NCBI GenBank assembly: GCA_036897625.1
Contig: JAYMTA010000484.1
Coordinates: forward strand, 1 to 28,008
Source: Pelargonium cotyledonis
Lineage: Eukaryota > Streptophyta > Magnoliopsida > Geraniales > Geraniaceae
Direction: 5' to 3'
Length of the DNA: 28,008 nt
Both the position numbers and the translations under genes were made by a program. This document shows, in pieces, positions 11,160-22,329 of this stretch. The notes beneath the pieces are model-generated. The model did no database searches and was not told the origin of the DNA. It saw only the letters and a list, made by a program, of their open reading frames with translations. Each line of letters begins with the position of its first letter. Position 1 is the stretch's first letter.

Positions 11160-12426
11160 AACCCTAGTAGGGTTAGAGGCTTGTAACCAACCGGTGGAGG
11201 TTAGGTTAGGTCAGGAAATAGTTAAACAATCACAACCTTATCCCGGAATTACCTTATCCCTAAACTCGCACAGAGATACGTTCCTCTCCCAATCCAATCC
11301 CCTCATCGTCTTCTCCACCTCCGCTCAATCACAGGTATGTTCCTCGCTCTTAACCTTCTCTAACCATCCAATTTAACGCTTCTGATTTTATTTTACTTTT
11401 CGATTCAGCTTTTTCTGATTCATTTTTTATGTATCTCTGAAATTTTTGCTTGATTTTGTCGACTATTTTAGCTCTCTATCTGTTCTCTTCCATTTGAGAA
11501 TCTCTATTTATCTTCGTTGAGATGATGAAAATTTCTGTCTTTCTTTCTTTTAAGTGAAAATGGTTTGAGTGAATTTTCTATAATTTTGAGAAACTTGAAA
11601 AAAAAGTTGACAGTGAATATAATTTTGTGATTTTGATACCATTGAGGCATTTTGATGTTGCTAATTGTAGCTGTTTATTTTACAATTACAAGCTTTTTGA
11701 GAAACTTAAATAAAAGTTGCTTGTGAATATAATTTTGTGATTTGATACCAATGAGGCATTTTGATTTTTGATGCTGCTAATTGCAGCTGTTTATTTTACA
11801 ATTACAAGCTTCCATGATTCAATTCATCGAATTGACACGAGTAAAGTTGTAGGCTGTTGTTTATTGATAGGAGTTGAACTGCTTAAATGTTGATGGACGT
11901 TAAAAAGTCAATAACTACAAAAAAAGTGGATTTAGTGTAACTTGACGGGATGAAGCACATGTTATGTAGTTTTGCATTGATGTCAACCTCTGATTCTTTT
12001 TGGTACTTGAAATTAATGAGAGTAGGGGAAAGTGGTTGATGTTCATGTCTGGATATTCATTTTCTCTTCACTAACGTTTCTGTGTGGATCATGCACTCTC
12101 TAATCAACATTCTGTTGGTAGTAAACATTTGCACATGACGGAACATGGATGAGGTGTGCTAGATTTTTCTTGCAATACAATCTTGATGATGCACATGATT
12201 TTGTTGTCTTTCCCATAGGATACTTAGAAACCGTATGTGGTACAAGCCACCCACTTAAAAGCATGAACTTGTCTCTCTTCGATGGCGACGATATGTGAGC
12301 AGTACGTGTCTTTCCCTTAGCATATGAGAATCAATGATGTCTGTTGATGATAATAATATGTGATTAGGATATATCTTGTGATTTTGTTATTGTTACTTAT
12401 TTTTACTCATTTTCTTGATTTGTAGA
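11160..12426 (+). promoter_or_regulatory. Likely 5' leader exons and leader introns of the Myb/SANT-like gene
   Basis: A pyrimidine-rich leader ends in ACAG|GTATGT at 11,334/11,335. A second leader exon is likely at 12,219-12,301, after TTTCCCATAG and before GTACGT. The coding exon follows TTTGTAG at 12,425. The second leader exon holds an ATG at 12,262 opening an 11-codon upstream frame, and an ATG at 12,282 that would join in frame to the main protein (adding MATICEQ). The leader limits are inferred from splice motifs only. Confidence 0.5.
11585..11812. repeat. Imperfect tandem duplication (about 113 bp x 2) in the leader intron
   Basis: Copy 1 is about 11,585-11,695 and copy 2 about 11,696-11,812. 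Both run from TTTTGAGAAACTT through GTGAATATAATTTTGTGA and GAGGCATTTTGAT to TTTACAATTACAAGCTT. A few substitutions and small indels separate them. Confidence 0.9.
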
Positions 12427-14507
12427 ATGGGAGTACAAGCTAGAAATGGTACTGACCGTCTGAGGACAATTTGGACACCTGAAATGGATCGGTATTTTAT
12501 TGATCTAATGTTAGACCAGGTCGGCAAAGGCAACCGGGTGGATGATCATTTGTTTAGTAAACGAGCGTGGAAGCAAATGACGGCATTGTTCAATACAAAA
12601 TTCAAATTCCAGTATAAAAAGGATGTTCTGAAAAATCGGCACAAATCACTGAGGAATCTGTACAAGTCTATAACGAAACTTCTTGACCAGAATGGTTTTA
12701 GCTGGAACGAAACACGACAAATGGTGACGGCTGATAATAGTGTCTGGGATGAATATATTAAGGTGTGGTGCGTCATTGCTATAAAAGTGTTGGTTTTTAT
12801 CATTTTTATTGTCTTACGGATTAATCTTGCAGGTACATCCTGATGCACGTTCTTTCAGGATAAAAACTATTCCTTACTTTAATGATTTGTGTTTGATATA
12901 CAAGAGTACAACCATCGACCAAAAAGGTAATGAATTTAGCCTTGATGACTTCCTTGAAAATAGTATATCAGAGTCGGGGACAGATGATCTGTTGGAAGGT
13001 CTAAAATTTGCTGCTAAATTTCTTGATGATAAAGAAGCAGGAGAAAATATACCGGAGTCATCATCACATTCTGCTGAGAGCGGAAAAGATGGGACCCCTA
13101 ATCCGAGTAGTGTTGGTGAGGGAACCATGCTGCTCCTTCACGATATCCAAGTTGATGAAGATTACGGAATTTCCATTTCAAAGGAAGTAATGGATGATGG
13201 CCCACAAACCTCACCGAATGTGACAGGTGCCACATCCATTACTACTCGTTCAAGGACATATTGGCAACCACCAATGGACCGTTATTTCATTGATCTTATG
13301 CTAGAACAAGTGCAGAAAGGCAACCAGGTCGATGGTATTTTTCGCAAACATGCATGGATGGAGATGATTGCATTATTCAATGCAAAGTTTGGCTTTAACT
13401 ATGATATAGATGTTCTGAAGAATCGATACAAAACTTTGAGAAGGCAATATAATGTCATCAAGAATCTTCTAGACTTGGATGGGTTTTTCTGGGATGATGC
13501 CCGGCAAATGGTGACTGCTGATGATTATGTCTGGCAAGATTATATCAAGGTATGTATGAATGTGGACAGAAGTATAATGTTTCAGAAACCCCTACGTAGC
13601 GAAATATAATCATGGCTGTCTGTTTGGCATGAAAATGAGTGGCTTTGTCTGTCCAAACATTTGAATTTGAAACCAACCCTTTTTTCTTTTTGTCGGGTTT
13701 AGATTACATGCATCATCAAAGGGAATTACTTAAGCATAGTTTCTGTCTTGAAAATGCATCCGTGAAATTACTTGAATGAATCCAGCCCACCAGATGCAAC
13801 CCTAATTGAAATGCCATGATCTCTTACATTTGTGGCATTATATGATGTTCTTATAGCGACATCAGCAATGGTTTGCTTCCATTATCGTGATAACTTTATA
13901 GCTTACATATGTTAACGTGCAGGCCCACACAGATGCACGGCAGTTCATGACCAGGCCTGTACCTTACTATAAAGACTTGTGTGAGATATGCAATGATCAA
14001 AGTGTGGACGAAGGAGACTGCTTCTCGGCCCAAAATTTAGACCAACAAATTGAAACCAAGTTTGTCAGAACATCAAGAAGTTCACAATCTCCAGGTCCAT
14101 CGTTTTCTAGTGAAGAAAAAGTTGCTGATCTGCAACAGTCAGATTATACAGACATAAAATCCATTGTGTGCAATCAGAACAAGCGCCACGTAGAAAGTGG
14201 TTCAAAGTCATCAGTTCCTAAAAAACCACGGGTTGATGATAATAGTGTGGCTTGTGCTCTTCACGAAATGGTAACTGCTGTTTCTTCTTTGTCAGAAAAG
14301 AAGAGAGACGACGAGAACTCAAACTTCATACCGATAGAAAATGTCATTTTGGCGATCCAAGCATTACCAGACATGGATGAAGACCTTGTGTTGGATGCCT
14401 GTGATTTTCTAGAAGATGAAAAGAAAGCAAAAACATTTCTTGCATTAGATGTGAAGCTGAGGAAGAAGTGGTTGACGAGGAAGCTTCGGCCACAGGCAGA
14501 GTGGTAG
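12427..14507 (+). CDS. LIMYB-like protein with two Myb/SANT-like (Myb_DNA-bind_3) domains (545 aa)
   Basis: Exons: 12427-12762, 12833-13549, 13923-14507 (1,638 bases, all junctions phase 0). Domain 1 (about residues 15-112) has WTPEMDRYFIDLMLDQV, a central DVLKNRHKSLRNLYK and TRQMVTADNSVWDEYIK. Domain 2 (about 255-351) repeats this with MDRYFIDLMLEQV, DVLKNRYKTLRRQYN and ARQMVTADDYVWQDYIK. Each domain is followed, exactly after an intron, by a tail of the form HxDARxF and then Y(F/K)xDLC. The C-terminal part has a basic PKKPR nuclear-localisation-like motif and a conserved end (LAIQALPDMDEDLVLDACDF). These features match the plant L10-interacting MYB-domain family, nuclear DNA-binding factors related to the Myb partner of PIF/Harbinger transposons. 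The start MGVQ was chosen because relatives begin with MGSQ. An in-frame seven-residue extension from 12,282 through a splice is possible. Function in this plant is inferred. Confidence 0.9.
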
Positions 14508-14727
14508 GTTTCGTAGGACTGTTGTCTACGCCTGTTTTCTCTAGAAACTCATATTCAGATCAGATTTAACAGAACTATGTTGATTATGTTCTTCACCATA
14601 CTGACTATTCCAAATGAAAATGGCCATGAAATGACTTGTGCCAAGGTAAACTGTGGGATGAGGCAGAGGTGTGAAACTGAAGGACACTGTATCCATAAAT
14701 ACGTGACTTGTATCTGGTATTGTATCT

Positions 14728-15278
14728 AGGAAAATGTTCCATTTTGTTCATCCGACTCTTAATTTGGTTCCAAATTGCTCTTTCATTTATGTTATTTTGT
14801 TTCAAATTGATCTAATTCATAACAATGCCGATTAATTAAGTGGTGTCAAATTATGTTGATGTTACAATTGTTTTTTTAAAAAAGTAGATTTTTTTTATTT
14901 TTTTAGTAAACTATGCAATCACAGAAAGCTTATGTTACCACATTTACTATTGAAACTAATGTGGAATAAAATTGTATGGTTGAGGAACCAAATTAGACAA
15001 CTAATGTGGCAACTACGTCCCTCATTTATAAATTTATTATGATAAAACCAAATTAGACAACTAATGTGGCAACTACGTCCCTCATTTATAAATTTATTAT
15101 AATAAATTTAGTCGCCGTAAGTGACGTGTCAACAAAAGATTACCAAAAGATATTGCCTTGTAAGTCTAATTTGATGACATCAATATGAATTAGATTAATT
15201 TGAAACAAAACAACATTGTTTGAGGCTAGATTATAACCATATGGATAACTTAGGATACCAAATTGAGAACATTTTCCT
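14728..15278. mobile_element. Non-autonomous element with terminal inverted repeats (about 550 bp)
   Basis: The ends are AGGAAAATGTTC and GAACATTTTCCT. About 60-90 bases inward both sides again pair almost perfectly: GTTATTTTGTTTCAAATTGA on the left versus GTTGTTTTGTTTCAAATTAA on the right complement, each followed by TCTAATTCAT. The interior is AT-rich and non-coding. No clear target duplication was found, so the family is open. It lies between two convergent genes. Confidence 0.7.
14985..15104. repeat. Perfect 60-bp tandem duplication inside the element
   Basis: Two adjacent 60-base units (14,985-15,044 and 15,045-15,104), starting at about AACCAAATTAGACAA and containing GGCAACTACGTCCCTC, differ at essentially no position except at the edges. 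This indicates a recent duplication. Confidence 0.95.
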
Positions 15279-15699
15279 TGTAATTACTCACATTTCCTAT
15301 TGGTAATTTCATTCTAACATGAGGTTCATATTTGCCCATCAGTGACTTAACATACTTTTTGGAACAGTAAACATGTAAGCCAGAGCAGAGACTCGCATCA
15401 TTGATTATTGACCCGTCAGACAACCAAATGTAAAACCAGTATTTATATACTCTGGCTAATGTCATGAACTGCATATGAATGAAGACAGTCTTGTGGAAAT
15501 TCCGAAAAGGAGTAGCAATATTTTTCATTATGCTCAAGCAAGACAGATACAAGTCCTATTCTTTCTAAGTTGACCTGCAATACAATTACTGCCTAAACTC
15601 AACCTTGTTATCTCTACCAATGTGAAACAGTTCAAGACAGCACAATTGATCTCAAGCATTTTGTTAAAATTTGAGCCAACGCTACCGTATCATGTCCAA

Positions 15700-18540
15700 T
15701 CATAAGTCATCGTCAAGCAGGATGGAAAACATCAGTCCCTTTACAAACTCGCATCTACATTCCTTCTCCTCCCGATCCTTGTCCGATAAAGGAGAACTGT
15801 AACAACAACAATAAAAAGCCATATCTGAGTGTGAAGAAAGGGGAAAATATGGTACTTGTTCAACATAGAAGACAACAATAGGATGTAACTTCATGTGATT
15901 GCCCAAGGTTCTAAGAAAAGCAATTGGGTTATGAAATAAGCTCAACTAGTCAGTGATGTACTAAAGTATTTACATTGATTATGCTTGTACATGAGCTAAA
16001 CTTGAGATATTCGATAAAATAGCAAGACCTGGATGCATAAGGCCCGCTTTTGCGGTTTTGCCATAAACTTCTGTTTTCTTATTTGCTAACAAACCCATTA
16101 CCAAAGTGTTTTCGTTATTATTTATGCCTAATGCTACCAAAATAACTACACAGGGAAACAAAAGTAATAGTGGTAGGCAGATTTTCTGCTTGCCCTTGCA
16201 ACAGGAACAGTATGTTTATGTTCAGAATATCCAACTTTTTTTTTTCTTTCAGAATGTCCAACTTGACCTACATTGTTCCCTTATGCACTTGACTGTCAAA
16301 TTTTCTTATCTGAAGTGAGTTTCCATTGACTTCACTAGTCAAGTTTTCATTTATTCACATAGCTTTACCATCAACAGTGATTAGGTCTTAATCTTTCTCT
16401 CTATACTATCCTTATCACCTTACCTAAATCAAATTCGCAGAGAAGTGACAGTAGCCTTAAATGCTGAATACTACATCAAAATGAGAGAGAATCTATAACG
16501 CTTAATCAAACAACTAAAGTGGTCAAAAGTTTAAGTTTTTATGTAGATTAGAGACATCATGTACAGGAGTAAGCATGCATAATGTTCACAAATAGCAAGT
16601 CTTTAATATACCTCTTTAACACATTGTCTGAGCTTTCCTCTTCTGCGCTTACTTCAGATGACGAAGCAGGCTGAACACTTTCAGACTCTTCCTTGCGAGG
16701 AATATTACAAATAAATGACAGCAATGGATCAGGCTCCATAGGGGAGGATGAAACCACAGAGGATCTGGATGCAAGAGAGGATTGCATGTATTCATCCCTT
16801 GAGTCCTTCCTTATAGAAGAAAGCTGTTTATGAAGCTTCAGTTTGTACTGACTGTAATCTCTTGTCAAGGAATCCTTAGAATAGGCGATATTAATTTTCA
16901 AAATTGGGCTACACATAGTAGTGACTTGGGTTTCCACTACTAAAAGGTCAACCTTGTTAGTATGAGTTTCACTTCCACCATTATACAAGTTTTATTCTCA
17001 ATAAGTATTGGCTCGACACATTCAAACTCAGGGGACTTTTGATAATGGCGGCGGGATAGCTGAAGTAGTACTGAACTTAAAGAAGAAACAAAGAAAACTA
17101 GCAACTATTAATTAGCAGGGAAAAAGAATGGAAAACATCAAAATCAAACAATTTCTAGCTCAAGTGAGAGAAAAAGGATATCTTGAAAATGCTTCCATGT
17201 TGCATTGTTATATGGTCAACCATATTCACCCCAACCCTTGTATCACAAACAGGGCATACCTGCAAATATGAAATGATTGTAAGCTTAAGAAATATCAGAG
17301 TCTTAACAGAATTTGATATACTAAAAAGAACCTCATTAAACTGATAACCATTACAAATGAAGTAATTTACTTAAATCGCTCTTGAAAATCAATCTTCATC
17401 TCACCTTTTAGAATATTAGAATCCTAACACTAATATACTGAAGTATCATCAATTATCAACCCAAGAAACAATCAATTTGAACTTCAGATGTAACATGACA
17501 TGTTCAACTACTCAAGTTCTGATTTTGAAGCTAACAATTATACTGTTTACAAAAATCAATCTTCATCTCACCTCTTACAAAATTAGAATCCATACACTAA
17601 TCTACTCAAACATCATCAATTATCATCCCAGGAAGCAATGAAATTGAACTTCAGACTTAACATGACATGTTCAACTAATCAAGTTCTGATTTTGAAGCTA
17701 ACATTTATACTGTTTGGCAATGACATAAGAGTCTAAGCAAATGGAATTTGAACTTGACACATCTGGGAGTCATAGGAAAGAAATAGCTATTTGTCACTCA
17801 AGAGTGATCAGTCGAGTACACTGATTCCTTGTCCACACAAAGAGACTGCAAGTGTATTATCCATGAGGACAAGAAATAGCAACAAACCATCATATGACAC
17901 AGATAATGTGCAGTGAAATTGCATGAAAAATAATTTGCCTCTGGAACATGAACATTAATTTCAGACTCAATTAGTTGGGGCTTTCAGATTTTTTCAGGCT
18001 ATAGAGCATTCCAATCAATAACAAACCATAACCCAACCAGAAATGTTCAAAACCACCTGATGCTACATCAACACCGCCATTGAAAACTAAGACTTTTCTT
18101 AAAAAAAGAACATAAAAAAAAAAAAAAAAAGTTTTCCCCATCGACCTTTAGATTGAAACCAAATTACATAAGAGATATTAACAAATTCGTAAGCATAGCA
18201 ACAGCACACATACCCCAAAATCAGTTTCCTCTGGATGCTCGTCATCAATATGGGCACATAAGTCTATCAAATCATAGTAATCATCCGAGCAAAATGGGCA
18301 CGGATACTCCAACTCCAAATCATCGTCCACACCACCATCCTCGAAATCAACTGAGAGATCTGATTCAAGTCCGAAAAAACTAACACCAAGTCATCATCAC
18401 CATATACACATAAAACCCGGAAAACAAATCTCAGTCAGAAATGAAAGCAAAAATGGAAACTTTGATATGTAATTGAACTGACCAATATAGCTCGGTGAAG
18501 AAGTGGACAAATCCAAGCTCCAAGCACCATCACCCTCCAT
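15700..18540 (-). CDS. Di19 (drought-induced 19) zinc-finger protein, five exons (206 aa)
   Basis: Exons in transcript order: 18540-18483, 18359-18214, 17259-17182, 16853-16612, 15796-15700 (621 bases). The N-terminal zf-Di19 region holds two fingers: CPFC...CAHIDDEH in exon 2, and CPVC followed by MVDHITMQH in exon 3, ending GSIFK. A Ser-rich linker and PMEPDPLLSFICNIP follow in exon 4. Exon 5 carries the Di19 C-terminal motif REEKECRCEFVKGLMFSILLDD. Family knowledge: Di19 proteins are nuclear Cys2/His2-type factors responding to drought, salt, light or ABA, often regulated by calcium-dependent kinases. Intron 3 is of the AT-AC class. Exon 2 could start nine bases later (second AG). An in-frame upstream ATG at 18,591 would add 17 residues, but family members start close to the chosen Met. 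The gene is head-to-head with a syntaxin gene. Confidence 0.92.
16854..17181 (-). other. U12-type AT-AC intron (intron 3 of the Di19 gene)
   Basis: The intron starts ATATCCTTT right after the FK codons, the exact U12-type 5' splice consensus. It ends GATTAC. The branch-site motif TTCCTTGAC, an exact match to TTCCTTRAY, is at 16,872-16,864, with its A 11 bases from the intron end. Splicing AAG|ATATCC...GATTAC|AGT keeps the frame and joins GSIFK to SQYKLKLHKQ. No GT-AG pair nearby gives the Di19 protein. Retention would add a few codons and stop. Confidence 0.9.
17385..17716. repeat. Tandem duplication (about 166 bp x 2) in Di19 intron 2
   Basis: Copy 1 (17,385-17,550) and copy 2 (17,552-17,716) both run from AAAATCAATCTTCATCTCACC through CATCATCAATTATCA-like and TAACATGACATGTTCAACTA to AAGTTCTGATTTTGAAGCTA and TACTGTTT. 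Scattered substitutions show the duplication is not recent. Confidence 0.93.
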
Positions 18541-19314
18541 CGAATTAGCACCCAAATTGAATAAATTACGAAGATGAAAACCAAAATCCAACTGGGTCTT
18601 GCAGATTCCACCAGAAAACTCAAAACACCACTAAATTAAAGTGTAGAAGAGAATTAAATTAAGGCTGCTCTGTATCTTCCTCGAACGCGAGAGGCAAAAG
18701 ACGCAAATTGAGCAGCGAGACCTAGTTGGGGTTTTGGGGATTCTTAATGGAGAAGGATCGGATTCTATCTTTTATAGTACCGAAATTGCCACAAACTGCC
18801 GCGAATTACCATAAAACTACCCTCAACTACCATAGCCCAAAGTTGACGACGACCCCGTAATATCCCCAATTCTTTTTCCTTTTATATCCTCCTGGTCTCC
18901 AGAAAACGCGTTTCTCAATGGGGCTATTTTCGTCTTTTCGATCAGACGTTTTGTCGGCTTCTGTGTCTGAACTGCATCGACGGTCCAGTAAGTAACAAAA
19001 CTAAATTCCATTAAATAGTCGTGGGCTTTTTCTTCCGGCCCATTGGGCTTTTAGGCCCAACTGTGGAAGACACGCGATCAGAAGTGGCGTTTTCTGTTTC
19101 ATTTTTCATTTGCAATTCGCGAGAGATCTGGTTTCCAAGGCCATCGCGGATTCGCCATCGACTGGTTCGTCGTCGTCACCACCAGCGACCAAAACCCTTG
19201 AAATCTTCAAAATTTGTCAATTTTGATTCCACTTTCAGTTAATTTTTCTTGCGGAATTCGGTGAATATCGCTCGAATTTTGATTCGATCACTCTCTGCGA
19301 GTTAACGATTTGTT
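18541..19314. promoter_or_regulatory. Shared region between head-to-head Di19 and syntaxin genes
   Basis: The two start codons face away from each other across 774 bases, so this stretch holds both leaders and both promoters. It is less AT-rich than the other spacers. A 73-codon open frame at 19,021-19,242 has no family signature and is probably promoter or leader sequence. Confidence 0.65.
19022..19059 (+). promoter_or_regulatory. Cluster of site II (TGGGCY/GGCCCA) motifs
   Basis: TGGGCT at 19,022 and 19,044 and GGCCCA at 19,037 and 19,054 lie within 38 bases, about 255-295 bases before the syntaxin start. Site II clusters are known TCP-factor binding elements in promoters of plant housekeeping genes. 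That they drive the syntaxin gene, or both genes, is inference. Confidence 0.5.
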
Positions 19315-21837
19315 ATGGCTACCAGAAATCGAACTGCGATGTTCAGAAAGCACAGAGACGCTATTAAGAGCGTTCGTGCTCCTCTTTCTTCGTCTTCGAC
19401 GTCCGGTCCAGTCATTGAGATGGTCAGCTCCTCGCTTCTTCGATCCAATCACTCTTCTTATGCTCCTCTCAGCACTGAGGAGGATCCTGGTCCTTCCAGC
19501 TCCAAGTAACCCTAGCTTTCTCCTTTTGCTTCTCTGTTTTTGTTTGCTTACTGAGAAAGTGAGAACTGCAAGTTTTAGCTTTAATTTATGTGCAATTCAT
19601 GTTTTTTTTAATCATATGCATGCTACGAATCTGAACAATGGTTATGGAATAAGAATATAAGTGTAAAGAAAGTGCAACATTTTATTAAGTTTTCAGATTT
19701 GCATATACACAGTTCTTTGTTAGCTCTTGAATTATTAATTTATGTTCTCCTAAGATCATGTTTAGGACCTTATTAAAGGGATTTTTGTTAAAGAAAATTA
19801 CTCGGAGAAATACTGTTAATCATGAACTTGTTTATGTTTAGTAATTCCATATTCTATACTACATTTATGGTTTTGACATTTCTGAGTTGATTGATTGTTT
19901 GTTGGTTGCAATAGTGGTGCATTTACCATAGGCCTTCCACCAGATTGGGTGGATGTCTCAGAAGAAATAACTAACAATATACAACAAGCTCGGGTTAAAA
20001 TGACGGGGCTGGTCAAAGCTCATGCCAAGGCTTTAATGCCATCCTTTGGGGATGGAAAGGAAGACCAACATATGATCGAGTCTCTTACTCGAGATATTAC
20101 TCAATTGATTAAGAAATCCGAGAAGAGACTGCAGGAGCTTTCTGTTAAGGAACCTTCTGAGGATGCAAACGTTAGAAAAAACGTACAGGTATGATACTAT
20201 ACTGATGGTCAGTCTATGAATCTTCTCATGAAGTATAGGTTTCAGGGCATTCCATAGTATCAATTCTTTCTTGTTAGTATTGTGTTATGTTATTGCAATA
20301 TTTGGTCTGTAGACTAGTATTCATACTATTCTCCAAGTTTGCTGGATGAGCTATGGTTACCTTCATTATCATACCATTTTTAACATAACATTTCAATTGT
20401 TTTCTGTTCATACTTCATGCTACTTTCTGAAAGATTGACTTACTTCTGAATATTACTACCCTGACAGCGTTCTCTTGCAACAGACCTTCAGAACCTTTCT
20501 GTTGAGCTCCGGAAAAAACAGTCAATGTATTTGAAACGTCTACAGCAACAGAAAGAGGTCATATATTTACTACTTATTTTGTTTATGCATTTTATTTTCT
20601 TCTGAAAGAACTGTGTAGTCAGTACTCAGTAGTTCTGTAAAAACCCATTGAAAAATACTTTGTATACTTGTACATGCACTTTATAGCTTAGGTGTTGTTT
20701 TTTGCTGCTGCTTCTGCTATAGTCATCACTTCAATTATATTTTGGTGTAGGGCCATGATGGGGTTGATTTGGAGATGAACTGGAATGGGAGTAAATCAAG
20801 ATTGGACGATGATGAATTTAGTGACATGGTATGCCTGTCTACCTTTTTTTTTTTTTTTTCTGTTATGATTATTAGAAACAAATACCATCTGCTTCTGGAA
20901 CTAATCATCTATTATCCTTCACACATAAGTAGACAATCCATGTTGATGTAAGATTAAGGAAATTGCTTAAGTTTGGTTGACCTATTGGTTTTTATTGACC
21001 AAGAAACAGATTATCTATTCATTCTGGCACAAATCTCATTTCTGTTGAAACCTAATTTTCTTGCTACAAATTCTTTGTCTGTTAGGTTCCTGGACCCTAT
21101 TTCCCATCCAGATTATGACATTTAATAGATGCAGTTTAAGATTTCCTATATGATGAAGGATGTTACAAGTATGATATGTTTAACAAATTCAGGGTTTGGA
21201 TGAGCACCAAATAAGGAAGCTAAAGAAGAGTGAGCTAATCACCGCAGAAAGGGAAAGGGAGATCAATCAGGTAATTTGGGGGGAACATTGTTAAAGATTG
21301 CCCCTGTAGTTTTTCCTTCATAACCCAAATTATCTGCTTGTATGTAGGTTGTGGAATCAGTACATGAGCTTGCTCAAATCATGAAGGATCTGTCAGTTCT
21401 TGTGATAGACCAGGTTAAAGCTACATCCTTATATTATATTATTACAGACAGACTTAACACTTTTGGGCGACTGCTGAAGTTGTTATTTTTTGTCAGGGTA
21501 CCATCGTTGATCGGATAGACTACAACATTCAAAATGTTGCTACATCAGTCGACGAGGGCTTAAAACAGCTGCAAAAGGTTTGCTCTTTGTGTGTGTGGGT
21601 GTGAGCACACCTGTGACCCGTCTTTTGCATAAACTATCAATCTTGGAATATTGTTTGATACATGTGAATGGTGCTATTCTCGTCACTCCTATTTACTGTT
21701 GTTTTACACTGTCATGTTGGGTATTGCAGGCAGAGAGATCGCAGAAAAAAGGGGGATTGGTGCAGTGTGCAACGGTGCTGGTTATAATGTGCTTTATCAT
21801 GCTTGTCCTTTTGATCTTGAAGGAGATACTGTTTTGA
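19315..21837 (+). CDS. Qa-SNARE syntaxin of the SYP4 (Tlg2/syntaxin-16) group, eight exons (321 aa)
   Basis: Exons: 19315-19505, 19915-20188, 20468-20557, 20751-20828, 21193-21270, 21348-21413, 21497-21577, 21730-21837 (966 bases). The protein starts MATRNRTAMFRKHRDA and continues LPPDWVDVSEEI, VKAHAKALMPSFGDGKEDQ and NVRKNVQRSLATDLQNLS, the N-terminal helical-bundle region. The t-SNARE motif lies at about residues 225-286 (REREINQVVESVHELAQIM, then VIDQGTIVDRIDYNIQNVA). Its central ionic-layer glutamine is Q259, the last codon of exon 6. A C-terminal membrane anchor (about 295-315) is followed by KEILF at the cytoplasm-distal end. Family knowledge: SYP41/42/43 sit on the trans-Golgi network and pair with VTI12, SYP61 and the VPS45 Sec1-type protein in vesicle fusion. 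The N-terminal peptide region suits VPS45 binding. SYP43-like is the closest from memory. Confidence 0.95.
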
Positions 21838-22259
21838 TGCGCGGAAAGTTCAACCTTAACTCATTATTGCAGAGTTTTCGAGTGTTTGTAGTGTAATTAC
21901 ATAGTTCATCTTTGTCATTAGTTGTCTTCATTTCCCTACCGAGATGCGAATGAGAGTTAAAAAAATACAAATTCGAGTGTTCCATAATTGATAAGATAAT
22001 ATTTGCATTTCCATTCTCTTCATTGATGTATAATTTGTTATTGTGTAAGATTCTTTGTTTTCTATTGGTGTTCCTTGTACTTCCATTCCATATGAGAATA
22101 CCATTCCATACTATATAAGTTTTGAGAAGGTAAGAGAATGATTTATAGACTATAGTCAACGAATCCCCCCTACTATGTTTGACATAGAATTCGAGGACCT
22201 AACTAACATATGGGTTGTTTGGTTCGCAAACTTCCAAACAAACAAAAAATTTAAGCCTC
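21838..22259. other. Syntaxin 3' region and AT-rich spacer
   Basis: Presumed 3' untranslated sequence of the syntaxin gene followed by AT-rich non-coding DNA. No gene is recognised. Confidence 0.45.
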
Positions 22260-22329
22260 CTATTTGCTCTACAAAAGCTAATATATCATTAATATCCAAA
22301 TTGTACGGAATCATCCACTCCAACTTGTA

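Noticed and set aside
19021..19242. 73-codon frame before the syntaxin gene
   Set aside because: It lies in the promoter or leader region, has no motif and includes the site II cluster.
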